Part shown: piece by piece, positions 8,670-16,413 of the stretch
Layout: every line of letters begins with the position of its first letter
Numbering within the stretch: position 1 is the stretch's first letter
Assembly: GCA_036835375.1 (NCBI GenBank)
Contig: DAITMB010000031.1
Location: 1-44,491, forward strand
DNA: 44,491 nt
Direction: 5' to 3'
DNA from: JANQTF01 sp036835375
GTDB lineage: Bacteria > Bacteroidota > Bacteroidia > J057
Position numbers and translations under genes: made by a program
The notes under the pieces: model-generated
Databases searched by the model: none
Seen by the model: the letters and a program-made list of their open reading frames with translations, nothing else
Told to the model about the DNA's origin: nothing

Positions 8670-11600
8670 TTAGGCAGGAGAAGGAAAATAGCACAGGAAA
8701 GTAGCTCCGTTTCCGAGGGTGGATTCACCACGAATGCTGCCACCGTGGCGGTGCATGATCCGCTGCACATTGGCCAATCCAATCCCTACGCCCTCGTATT
8801 CTTCATCGGAATGTAGTCGCTGGAATATTCCAAAGATTCGATCGTGGTACTCCATGTCAAACCCAATGCCGTCATCGCTCACGCTGAGTATCACCCCTTG
8901 ATGAGACGACTTGGTCTCTATGGAAATTCTGCAAACTCCCGATGAATTTCGATACTTCACAGCGTTGGAGAGCAAATTGGTGAGGATGGTCTCGAGCAGG
9001 AGCGGATCTGCATAAACTTCTTGTTCGCAAAAGCTCTCCCACTGAATCTGCACCTTGTCATTGCTCCGAACGAGAAAATCCATTGCACTTTGAATCATGG
9101 TTTGGGGGCGAACCCACTCGCAGGTCATGGCCTTTCTTCCGAGACGTGAATATTCGAGCAAGTCCTCAATGAAGCGGTTCATCTTCTTGGAGGCAGCCCC
9201 CATGAACTGGAGATATTCTAGCGACTCTGGATCAAGCAAATGAACGGCTCGCCGGGACAATAGGCTGGAGTATCCGCTGAGGTGGCGCAAGGGAGAGCGC
9301 AAGTCATGTGACACCGAATATGCAAAAGTTTCCAGTTCCTTGTTGATCTTTTCAAGCTCTTCTGTGCGCTTAGCAACTCGCTTTTCGAGCACCAGGTTGA
9401 GGTGCCTGATTTTACGCTCATTTTCCATCTGGAAAGTGATGTCTTTGCCTAAAATAGCCACACCGACTACTTCTTTCTCTTCACTCAAAATGGGGTTGAG
9501 CGAAAAAGCATAGCTTTTTACCTGCCGATTGAGCATGCGAATATTGGTCTGCTTCACGGCCGATTGTCCCGCGAGGGCGGCTTGCATGCTAGCGATTTTC
9601 CAATGGGGCCGCAACATGCGTGGATGATTCGCTATGACTTCTACGATATTTGTCCCGATGACCACTTCCCTTCCCAACCAGTCTCGCATGAGTTGCTGAA
9701 AGCTCTGATTGAGTGCAATGATTTCATACTGGCGGTTGATCGAGAAAATCACATCCTCGGTGCTCTCCAACAGCGCCCTCAAATTGGAATCGCTGACTTT
9801 TTGGCGATACTCAGCCTCTCTCTTTTCGGTGATGTCCAGGCAAGTGCCTGCCAGGATGCGTGCCTGCCCTTGGGGGTCCACTTCCAACTCCCCGTACACC
9901 TGAAAATACTTGATTCGCCCATCCGAAAGGGTGAACTCCTGAACAAAATCTAGCGGCTCCTTCGTCAAAAGGATATGCTTAATCGTGGCCCTAAGCCTTT
10001 CGAGATCTGTTGGTTTCACCAGTTGGGTGAATGCTGCTTGTGGCGATGAAATCGCCCCGGATGGTAACTCTAGCAGATCAAAGACGACGTCGGACCACCA
10101 AATTTTTTGGGTGGCAAAGTCATACTCCCAACTTCCGATCTTCCCAATGCGTTGGGTATTGAGCAGGCGTATCCGATTTTCATTCATCGCTTGCTCCGAC
10201 TCCACACGCTCGGTGATGTCTTGTAAAGACCCATAGATACGAGAGACCATTTCTTTGTTGATCTCATTTTCCAAGACATAATAAAAGTGTTTGATCCTCT
10301 TGCCAAAACGGACAGCCACCGTGCCTTTTATCCTCCTATGTCCGCGGGCATCGACCAGGCTATGCCATTTCCGCTGTATCTTTCGCATAGCGTCAGGTGC
10401 CAGGATCTTCCTCGCCTTCCTGTTGAACTCGTGAGGATTTTGGGGAATCGGCCCGAACATCCTTCGAAACATCTCCGAAAAGTACCAATCTCCTGAGACC
10501 AGGTCATAGACAAAACTTCCGATTCGCCCTATTTTCTGGACCTTCTGGAGGGCATCCTCAGAATAAGACAAGCGCTCATTCGCTTTGGTCCGCTCCAAAA
10601 AGTTGCCTAAGGCCAGTCCCACATTCCGAAAAGCCGATACTTCTGCATTCAGCCACTGTCGCTGAGACTGGCAGTCGTCTATGCCCAAAAATCCCCAAAG
10701 TGTTCCGCCAGTTGGCACTGGCATGGCCATCACTGACAGGATGTCTTGCATCTCCAAGAGTGGTCGCTCGCTTTCGGGCAGATCGCTGACCAGGCCATGA
10801 ATCCCTTGTCCAGCTTTGAATAGAGCCTCCCAGCGCTCAAATCCCATGTCGTCGTAAGAAACGAGTTGTAAGTCAGGATTGTCTATCTGTGGTGTCACGC
10901 CAGCTTGTGTGACCTCAATGATTTGCTTGGTATAAACTTCCTGCCCTAAGCCGATGAAGTTTTGGAACAAATACACGCGGTCCGCTTTGAAAAGCTCTAA
11001 TATCAGTTGCAAAGCTCGCTCTATGGCTTCGTCACGGCCGTCTGATCCCACCAAGATCATGGAGGCTTGATTGAGACCTTCGAGCAACGCGAGCTGGCGA
11101 TCTTTGGTCGCTTCTGTCCTCATGGCTTGGCCGATGTCGAGGACCCATGCCTGAATTGCATCTTTGCCTTCAAAATAAATCGGCATACTCGATATCATGA
11201 CCTCCGTAGTATCGCCATTGTCAAGTATCACGCGCTGGCGGGTCGGCCAGATGGGAGCACCTGTCTCGTGAATCATTTTAAATCGATGGATTGCGGTCTC
11301 GCGATCCTCTTTGATGAGCAGATCCAAGACCATGCGCCCCAGCATCGCTGCTTCGTTCTGCACTCCAAAAAGTCGGAGAGCAGCTTGATTGGCGTATTCG
11401 ATCTTTCCTTCTAAGTGAATAACAAAAGGTACGGGATAGTCTTCCCGGGCAAGTGTCGATCGGTCGATCGAAAAAGGAAGCTGATGATGCTGTTGAAGGA
11501 GCCGCATGAAATGAGCAGCTTCTGCTTCGTTCTGGTTGAGATAGATGTAATAATCTTCTTCAGTAGAGAGCCCAACTGTCGCAGCTCTCTCTGATACCCA

Positions 11601-11708
11601 ATTATGTATCTTTTGATGGTAAGCAATGACCTTTTGATGAAGCTCTCCGATCAGGGGCATGAAAGATGGTGTTCGCGGTGATTGACAGGTGGGTCGGTAT
11701 TCATGCAT
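8670..11708 (-). CDS. Cytoplasmic multi-PAS/GAF sensor histidine kinase
   Basis: The 1012-residue protein has no membrane segment. Its order is a helical N-terminus, PAS (about 85-200), GAF (about 205-370; VYLFQNFIG, LWGFLGIDDCQSQRQWL), three further PAS/PAC units (about 385-500, 505-625, 635-755; each ends in an LQDITERVESEQ-, CLDITEKREAEY- or ILGKDITFQMENE-like PAC tail), a coiled coil, and the kinase core. The phospho-acceptor is His801 in SVSHDLRSPLRH. The N box is ETILTNLLSNAVKYR, the G1 box DDGIGFD and the G2 box GVGIGLANVQRIM. The phytochrome-like kinase core and GAF suggest light, redox or small-ligand sensing, but no chromophore cysteine can be assigned. It is an orphan: no response regulator lies beside it. 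ATG 11708 is used; an internal ATG at 11660 (MPLIGELHQKV) is an equally good start. Confidence 0.9.
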   Translation of the reverse strand: MHEYRPTCQSPRTPSFMPLIGELHQKVIAYHQKIHNWVSERAATVGLSTEEDYYIYLNQNEAEAAHFMRLLQQHHQLPFSIDRSTLAREDYPVPFVIHLEGKIEYANQAALRLFGVQNEAAMLGRMVLDLLIKEDRETAIHRFKMIHETGAPIWPTRQRVILDNGDTTEVMISSMPIYFEGKDAIQAWVLDIGQAMRTEATKDRQLALLEGLNQASMILVGSDGRDEAIERALQLILELFKADRVYLFQNFIGLGQEVYTKQIIEVTQAGVTPQIDNPDLQLVSYDDMGFERWEALFKAGQGIHGLVSDLPESERPLLEMQDILSVMAMPVPTGGTLWGFLGIDDCQSQRQWLNAEVSAFRNVGLALGNFLERTKANERLSYSEDALQKVQKIGRIGSFVYDLVSGDWYFSEMFRRMFGPIPQNPHEFNRKARKILAPDAMRKIQRKWHSLVDARGHRRIKGTVAVRFGKRIKHFYYVLENEINKEMVSRIYGSLQDITERVESEQAMNENRIRLLNTQRIGKIGSWEYDFATQKIWWSDVVFDLLELPSGAISSPQAAFTQLVKPTDLERLRATIKHILLTKEPLDFVQEFTLSDGRIKYFQVYGELEVDPQGQARILAGTCLDITEKREAEYRQKVSDSNLRALLESTEDVIFSINRQYEIIALNQSFQQLMRDWLGREVVIGTNIVEVIANHPRMLRPHWKIASMQAALAGQSAVKQTNIRMLNRQVKSYAFSLNPILSEEKEVVGVAILGKDITFQMENERKIRHLNLVLEKRVAKRTEELEKINKELETFAYSVSHDLRSPLRHLSGYSSLLSRRAVHLLDPESLEYLQFMGAASKKMNRFIEDLLEYSRLGRKAMTCEWVRPQTMIQSAMDFLVRSNDKVQIQWESFCEQEVYADPLLLETILTNLLSNAVKYRNSSGVCRISIETKSSHQGVILSVSDDGIGFDMEYHDRIFGIFQRLHSDEEYEGVGIGLANVQRIMHRHGGSIRGESTLGNGATFLCYFPSPA

Positions 11709-12002
11709 GCCTATAGAAGATCGCTTGGGTGCGCTTCATTCGGGGACGACTTTTTGAATAACGCAAGAAAGTTGACAAACAAATGCGTAAAACCTACTTT
11801 CAAATTGAAAAAAGGCTAACATCATTTTCATGACAAGATTCATGCAACTTTTGGCGCAAAAACAATTTATGAATTTAGCCCAAGAATCAGAGAGCCGAAA
11901 TTTTTTACAATTCGTTGATAATTTGCGCATTACTCATTGTAGTCGTGTATCAATTGGCTGATGACGAGCGATGTCTAAAGATATTCTGATACAAAACCTA
12001 AT
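11709..12002. other. Intergenic region upstream of the histidine kinase
   Basis: This is about 290 bp of AT-rich sequence. On the minus strand TAGGTTTT near 11800 resembles a -7 box, but no TTTG element sits at the right distance. No gene or stable hairpin was seen. Confidence 0.4.
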
Positions 12003-12030
12003 AAAAAAAATCCCCGGATGACTCCGGGGA
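12003..12030 (-). terminator. Rho-independent terminator of tRNA-like RNA A
   Basis: On the minus strand CCCCGG-AGTCAT-CCGGGG, with an extra T-A pair on the outside, is followed by eight T (12010-12003). This is a textbook intrinsic terminator, about 30 nt after the tRNA-like fold. Confidence 0.9.
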
Positions 12031-12062
12031 CCGATGTAAGGACTACTACTACTACTCGCGAG

Positions 12063-12189
12063 ATGCAGGAGAAGGACTCGAACCTTCATTTGAGGTGGTT
12101 AGGCTCCCTCCAACTAGTGGAGGGAGCTTTATCCCAAACCCTCGCCCCCGAGACATAAGGGTGTGGCTTCCAATTTCACCATCCTGCAT
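12063..12189 (-). ncRNA. tRNA-like small RNA, copy A (class II / Leu-like, no normal anticodon arm)
   Basis: On the minus strand an 8-bp closing stem, ATGCAGGA with TCCTGCAT, encloses the element. A D-arm like that of tRNA-Leu (TGGTGAAATTGGAAGCCAC) comes first, and a perfect T-arm (GAAGG-TTCGAGT-CCTTC) comes last. The variable region is a very strong 10-bp hairpin (GCTCCCTCCA/TGGAGGGAGC), longer than a usual leucine variable arm. The putative anticodon stem (CCCTT/GGGGG) needs two G-U pairs, and its loop ATGTCTC would give anticodon GUC followed by U37, which is not a normal leucine tRNA. No CCA is encoded. With its own terminator and probable promoter this is a real transcription unit, but as a decoding tRNA it looks abnormal: a pseudo-tRNA or a tRNA-mimicking regulatory RNA. 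Confidence 0.6.
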
Positions 12190-12230
12190 TGTTTTTCCGT
12201 GTGGAAAGAAGAACTCGTTGTTTGATGATG

Positions 12231-12262
12231 TAAACATAGGGGAGATTTTTCTTTTCGGCAAG
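12231..12262 (-). promoter_or_regulatory. Probable promoter of tRNA-like RNA A
   Basis: On the minus strand CTTG (12262-12259), a 20-nt spacer and TATGTTTA (12238-12231) give one mismatch to TAnnTTTG and a TTG core at the right distance. Transcription would start about 35-40 nt before the closing stem of copy A. Confidence 0.45.
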
Positions 12263-12395
12263 CATTTTTTAGGAATTAATCAAAAAACAATACCAAATCT
12301 TCTATTTTCTTAGATTTCAGACACCATTTGAAAGCATTTTCCCATATTTCATCCCCATCAGGGCAAATTTTTCCAACTGAAGCATCCAGTAAGCC

Positions 12396-12425
12396 AAAAA
12401 AAATCCCCGACAGATTTGCCGGGGA
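12396..12425 (-). terminator. Rho-independent terminator of tRNA-like RNA B
   Basis: On the minus strand CCCCGGCA-AATC-TGTCGGGG forms 8 bp including one G-U pair and is followed by eight T. The loop and inner stem differ from terminator A while the outer stem is kept. Confidence 0.9.
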
Positions 12426-12457
12426 CCGATTAAAGGACTACTACTACTACTCGCGAG

Positions 12458-12565
12458 TTACAGGAGAAGGATTCGAACCTCCAATTCATAAAAGGCGATC
12501 ATTTCTTGATCTTTTCCTGAACTTCCGGGTGAAAAAAGACTGAAATCAGCATTTTTTCCCTGTAA
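12458..12565 (-). ncRNA. tRNA-like small RNA, copy B
   Basis: The closing stem is TTACAGGG with TCCTGTAA (8 bp, one G-U). The T-arm is GGAGG-TTCGAAT-CCTTC (one G-U). A 5-bp hairpin GATCA-AGAAA-TGATC sits where a variable arm would be. A possible anticodon-like stem CTTTT/GGAAG has loop TTCACCC, again with no purine at position 37. No D-arm can be recognised. Compared with copy A the acceptor stem has changed at two pairs on both strands (A-T to T-A, G-C to A-T), which argues that the fold is selected. It shares the downstream CTCGCGAG, TAG-triplet and terminator module with copy A. It is probably not a decoding tRNA. Confidence 0.55.
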
Positions 12566-12628
12566 AATTTACTTGGCTAAGAACGTAGATCGAGAAAACT
12601 TTTGAAAACCATTTTTCTCTCAACACTT

Positions 12629-12660
12629 CAAAATTAGGTGGCTCTCCTGACTTTTGCAAA
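12629..12660 (-). promoter_or_regulatory. Consensus promoter of tRNA-like RNA B
   Basis: On the minus strand TTTG (12660-12657), a 20-nt spacer and TAATTTTG (12636-12629) match TTTG-N20-TAnnTTTG with no mismatch. Transcription would start near 12622, giving a primary RNA of roughly 225 nt ending at the terminator 12396-12425. Confidence 0.65.
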
Positions 12661-12804
12661 TTGATGAAAAGAATTCGCGACATTTTTCAACAAATTCCAA
12701 AAAACTGCTGATTTCTTAACATTTGGATAAAATGAGAGGGAAATGCCTCACACAGCTGATTTTCGAATCATGCTTAATGAATACGGCAAAGTTCAGTCCT
12801 AATC

Positions 12805-13626
12805 TTAGTCAATAGGGGGCGTATCCCCTACATTTTTAGCCTTTTCCTGAGCAGCCAGCAAAAGGTCCACCTTTTCATTGAGCCTTTTAACCGATGCAAT
12901 CAGTCCGTCATTGTTGTCCCTGACCATCTCTTCTACAAAAATGGCGTTGACGATGGACCATCCGAACAAACCTCCAGTGGCCACAATGATCGCAAAATAC
13001 AGCTTCACGAAATACACCCAAATGCCTTCGACCTTGCCTGTATCAAGGATGGCCTCCGGGACAGCATTCCATCCTTCGATGGTAAAAATTTGAAACACAT
13101 AGTAGAGGGCGGAAAGTGGATTGCCAAACATCTCGGGCTCGATCTGCTGAAACAATCGGCAGCTGACCAGCGCAATCACAAATCCATAGACCATGAAAGC
13201 CAAAATGACGAACAAGGAGGCGCGAAATGCACGCTTTAGCCCAGCGATTAATTCTTGAATATTCGGTACAAACCGCAAAAATTTAAAGAAGCGAGCGACC
13301 CTCACCGTCCGAAGCAAGAAAAAAAGTGCCAAATCGGACCAATTGCCACGTATGAGGACCAGCACCGTGGGAATACTTAGGATCACGAGGGCGAAATCAA
13401 ATTGATTCCAGCCCGAAGAGAAGTAAGTTTTCCAGCCTAGCATCCGCACTTTGAACCAAGCCTCTAAACCAAAATAGCTCAGAAAGAGAACGTCAATGAC
13501 CTCCAGCCAATAGATGTATTGACTTGAATAGGGAAACGAGAGGAGAAACAGGACAAAGGCATTCAGCGCGATGACTGCAAATACATGCTTGTCGTCTGTA
13601 AAAAACCGCTGGATCGAAGACTTCAT
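12805..13626 (-). CDS. Voltage-gated cation channel of the NaChBac (Ion_trans) type
   Basis: This is a single-repeat six-helix channel of 273 residues, matching bacterial sodium channels, which work as homotetramers. S1 to S3 are in the first 100 residues. S4 carries regularly spaced arginines (LLRTVRVARFFKFLRF, about 105-125). S5 is FVILAFMVYGFVIALV. The pore loop holds the selectivity filter FTIEGWNAV near residue 180, with the key glutamate and tryptophan of the TxExW motif, and S6 follows (GWSIVNAIFVEEM). The tail (SVKRLNEKVDLLLAAQEKA) is a heptad coiled coil as in NaChBac relatives. ATG 13626 (MKSSIQRFF) is preferred. An in-frame ATG at 13656 would add ten residues and overlaps an AT-rich promoter-like stretch. 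Confidence 0.88.
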   Translation of the reverse strand: MKSSIQRFFTDDKHVFAVIALNAFVLFLLSFPYSSQYIYWLEVIDVLFLSYFGLEAWFKVRMLGWKTYFSSGWNQFDFALVILSIPTVLVLIRGNWSDLALFFLLRTVRVARFFKFLRFVPNIQELIAGLKRAFRASLFVILAFMVYGFVIALVSCRLFQQIEPEMFGNPLSALYYVFQIFTIEGWNAVPEAILDTGKVEGIWVYFVKLYFAIIVATGGLFGWSIVNAIFVEEMVRDNNDGLIASVKRLNEKVDLLLAAQEKAKNVGDTPPID

Positions 13627-13922
13627 CTGAAAAAATTTTGGACCAAAATACGCCAAAAAGATGGCTTCTTAATTGTTGAAGGCGTCAATTTTCTGCTACC
13701 TCTCTTTCCCTCTCATAGCCCCTTGTTCCTCCCTAAAAAAATTATTCTTCCTGCTATCAATGACATTCCTCTTTTTGCTTACCCCTTCTACATATTTCTG
13801 TCTCGCTGAATAGACAGCCTATGGGTCAATTGACCTGAAAAATTCGACGGTTGAAACATCCGTCATGGAAGACCGGAAAGACTTTTGCGGTTATTGCAGA
13901 GATTTATTTACCCTCATTCCGT

Positions 13923-15497
13923 ATGCACCAAGCCTTTCCTCTCCTCCGAATGGTCCTCCTGGGGTGCATGTTCCTCCCCATCATCTTACCTGCCCAAATC
14001 ACTGGCCAGGTAGATATGACTTTTGGCCAACAAGGGATTCAATCCCTCTATCACGTGGAGGGCACCAAAAATGGATTGCTCCTCACAACCTTGTCACAAG
14101 GAGGGTTCTACACCGCGCAAGCGATCGGACAGCCCGGGAGCCAAGTGACGCAAATACAACGCTTTTTGTCTGACGGGGTGCTTGACTTGAGCTATGGACA
14201 GGGAGGAAAAAGAAATGTGCAGTTGGAAGGCGCCGTACTGAAGATCATGGCTTTACCTGACAGCAGTCTCGCCATGTGCGGATATGCCCAACGCACCCGT
14301 AACCGGGACTTATGGGTCATGCGCTTGCTTCCTGATGGACAGACGGATTTGAGCTTTGGGATTCAGGGTGTGGTCACGCTTCGGGTGGCGGGTCATGATG
14401 AAGCCTCGACGATGTCCCTTCTTCCCTCTGGCGACATGCTCCTTGCAGGAACTACTTCTAAGTATTCTGCACACACAGACGTCGATTATGACCTCTTCGT
14501 AGTCAAAATCAACAGAAAGGGACAACTAGATGCCTCCTTCGGAAACAAGGGGGTGGTTATTCACGACTTTTCCCCCGAAGATCGCCTCAAAGATATGTTG
14601 GTGGACCCTGATGGAAAGATCCTTATTGCGGCCAATACCCGACCCGAGCGTCTCTCACTGTTCTCTGTACTGCGACTTCTTCCGAATGGGCGATTGGATG
14701 CGAGCTTTGGCATGGACGGAATCTCTACAGTCGCCACTGGGCTAGATCAGTCCTATGTAGAAGGCATGATCTTACAAGCAGACCAGTCTATCTTGTTGGG
14801 AGGTCACGCAAAGATGAATACACTGGACTTGGGTTTTGACATTGTGGTGCTGCGCCTGTTGCCAGATGGTCAATGGGACAAAGCGTATGGAAAGCATGGC
14901 GTATCCGTTCACGACCTCTCAGGCATTGACTACTTCGGAGGCATGATTCTGCAGCAAGACGGCCTGTTGCTGGTCGGTGCGATGTCTGGAACTTCGGCAC
15001 ATGTATTCCGAATTCAGAAAAATGGAGACTTAGATCTGAGTTATGGGCGAATGGGCCACACCGTCCTTCCCTGCTCCAGTAGATTGATGTCCATTCACCT
15101 TGCCTTGGATCCGGGCGAAAACCTGCTGCTCTCCGTGGCGGAGCACCGACGATCTTATCTCAGAAGGCTTTGGGGCAACCCTCAACTCCCTGGGCTGGAA
15201 ACTGTCTTGCAGTTTGACTGGAAAAAGGAAGAACAAGAAACCATTTCCTACACTGGAATTACCCTCGCCGAAGACATTCACCTCGATGCCTGGGTGGGCG
15301 GACCGCTCCTGCCCTCAGACTCCAGCTTACTGGTCAGCGGTGTCAAAAGCGCGCAACCGATCGCCAAATACATCACTTTTTTTGCCCATCTCTCCCTCGA
15401 TGAGTCACATAGATTCACCTTTGTGTGGGATTCTGAAGGCCAGGCTCATTGGTATTGGAACGGGAGCTTTCGCAACACTTGGAGTGTGCTGAGGTAA
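13923..15497 (+). CDS. Secreted delta-60-repeat protein
   Basis: The 524-residue protein has a signal peptide (MHQAFPLLRMVLLGCMFLPI, ending LPAQ). Seven or so delta-60 repeats of about 50-60 residues follow, each with the hallmark (L)D-x-S-(F/Y)-G-x-x-G: VDMTFGQQG, LDLSYGQGG, TDLSFGIQG, LDASFGNKG, LDASFGMDG, WDKAYGKHG and LDLSYGRMG. Such repeats form a propeller-like surface fold of unknown function. The C-terminal 110 residues form a beta-rich domain without a recognisable T9SS sorting tail. The frame can be read from a TTG at 13851, but ATG 13923 places the signal peptide at the N-terminus and is chosen. Confidence 0.82.
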   Translation: MHQAFPLLRMVLLGCMFLPIILPAQITGQVDMTFGQQGIQSLYHVEGTKNGLLLTTLSQGGFYTAQAIGQPGSQVTQIQRFLSDGVLDLSYGQGGKRNVQLEGAVLKIMALPDSSLAMCGYAQRTRNRDLWVMRLLPDGQTDLSFGIQGVVTLRVAGHDEASTMSLLPSGDMLLAGTTSKYSAHTDVDYDLFVVKINRKGQLDASFGNKGVVIHDFSPEDRLKDMLVDPDGKILIAANTRPERLSLFSVLRLLPNGRLDASFGMDGISTVATGLDQSYVEGMILQADQSILLGGHAKMNTLDLGFDIVVLRLLPDGQWDKAYGKHGVSVHDLSGIDYFGGMILQQDGLLLVGAMSGTSAHVFRIQKNGDLDLSYGRMGHTVLPCSSRLMSIHLALDPGENLLLSVAEHRRSYLRRLWGNPQLPGLETVLQFDWKKEEQETISYTGITLAEDIHLDAWVGGPLLPSDSSLLVSGVKSAQPIAKYITFFAHLSLDESHRFTFVWDSEGQAHWYWNGSFRNTWSVLR

Positions 15498-15653
15498 GGA
15501 GTCCTCTTCACAGGATGAATAATCGCGAGAATACGCATTGCACAGTTTTGCTTTGAAATCTATATCGAATGCTTGAGGACGGCTAATTGCCACATTTTCG
15601 CCATAATTTGCCACAAGTCAACAATTATTCGGGATTCCCTTCCCTTAATTCCC

Positions 15654-16052
15654 TTATTTTCGAAAAAACCGCAACATGCGACGCTGGCCGTCTTCTGCCT
15701 CGAGCAAAAATGCTCCGGAAGGCAGCCATTTTGTAGAGAGCGAAATCAGTGGATCGCCCGGAGCGAGAGAAATCAGACTGTCAATCATCGTGTGCTTGTT
15801 TCCTCCAAATTCTCTTACCCTGACCCGCACCTGAATGGGTTGCAGAGACTGAAAGCTGAGCAGAATACTCTCCTGTGTCACAGTACATGAGCCCAGCGGT
15901 CCATCCTCATATAAAGCAGCACCCTGGGCTGGAATCAGCCAAGCGAAGGTCATTGCGATCAATGGCAAAGTCAGCCACCAAAATCTGGAGAGCAAATGCT
16001 TGGGAGCAGTGATAATGGCGAGATCCGATGATCTTGGTTGGCGACGAGGCAT
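15654..16052 (-). CDS. Short membrane-anchored or secreted protein resembling a lone T9SS C-terminal domain
   Basis: The 132-residue protein starts with a basic stretch and one hydrophobic segment (FWWLTLPLIAMTFAWLIPAQ, about 24-43), a signal peptide or anchor. The remaining 85 residues are beta-rich and end ISLSTKWLPSGAFLLEAEDG followed by QRRMLRFFRK. That ending closely resembles the last strands of type A T9SS sorting domains (LPSGVYLL...G...RKF/RFV). Here it stands almost alone, without a cargo domain. It is convergent with the delta-60 gene, separated by about 155 bp. The function is unknown, and the similarity is by eye only. Confidence 0.55.
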   Translation of the reverse strand: MPRRQPRSSDLAIITAPKHLLSRFWWLTLPLIAMTFAWLIPAQGAALYEDGPLGSCTVTQESILLSFQSLQPIQVRVRVREFGGNKHTMIDSLISLAPGDPLISLSTKWLPSGAFLLEAEDGQRRMLRFFRK

Positions 16053-16413
16053 GACTGCACGGTTTCCTGATGACTCGGAAAAAATGGTAGAATCGCTGTT
16101 GATGGAATGTCTTTCTCAGATTGAAAATTACGAAACTTCCTGAACACGGAGAGGCATCGGTTAGACCATTTCGGAAATCCTTCTAAAATGTACGATTCAT
16201 GAAGCATCGTTCATGAAAGAAAAATTCTTTTCTATGATTGTCAATGAAAAAGATAACATGAACTCGGTTCAACATCCCCCCTGTAGCCTCACAATCGACG
16301 TAGCCAGGGGGAGGGGCACTATATACAAAGAAGGCAAACCCATGAGTAGAAAGGAAGATGGTCGGCAGCATTTGCTGTCCGTTTTTCTCTTCAGGACTTG
16401 TAAGAAATAGGGC
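16053..16413. other. Gene-less stretch
   Basis: About 360 bp of AT-rich sequence separate two minus-strand genes. On the minus strand TAATTTTC near 16127-16134 is one mismatch from a -7 box for the gene at 16052, but no TTTG lies at the right distance. A 65-codon plus-strand frame at 16213 has no signal, family resemblance or context and is not called. Confidence 0.4.

Larger units (their letters stand above)
12026..12480 (-). repeat. 60-nt direct repeat forming the 3' part of both tRNA-like RNAs
   Basis: The blocks 12026-12085 and 12421-12480 are 55/60 identical and lie 395 bp apart. Each carries, in minus-strand order, part of the T-arm, the 3' acceptor strand, the palindrome CTCGCGAG, a TAG-triplet run, a short linker and the first arm of the terminator. 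Two of the five differences fall in the acceptor strand and are compensated on the other side of the stem. Confidence 0.9.

Noticed and set aside
12328..12543. A 71-codon plus-strand frame containing GEGFEPP
   Set aside because: That peptide is the usual artefact of translating the complement of a tRNA T-arm; the DNA belongs to tRNA-like RNA B.
12063..12565. tmRNA (ssrA) identity for the two RNAs
   Set aside because: The units are far too short, there is no GGGGC-type 5' end, no tag-peptide frame and no encoded CCA; only the acceptor stem and T-arm are shared with tmRNA.
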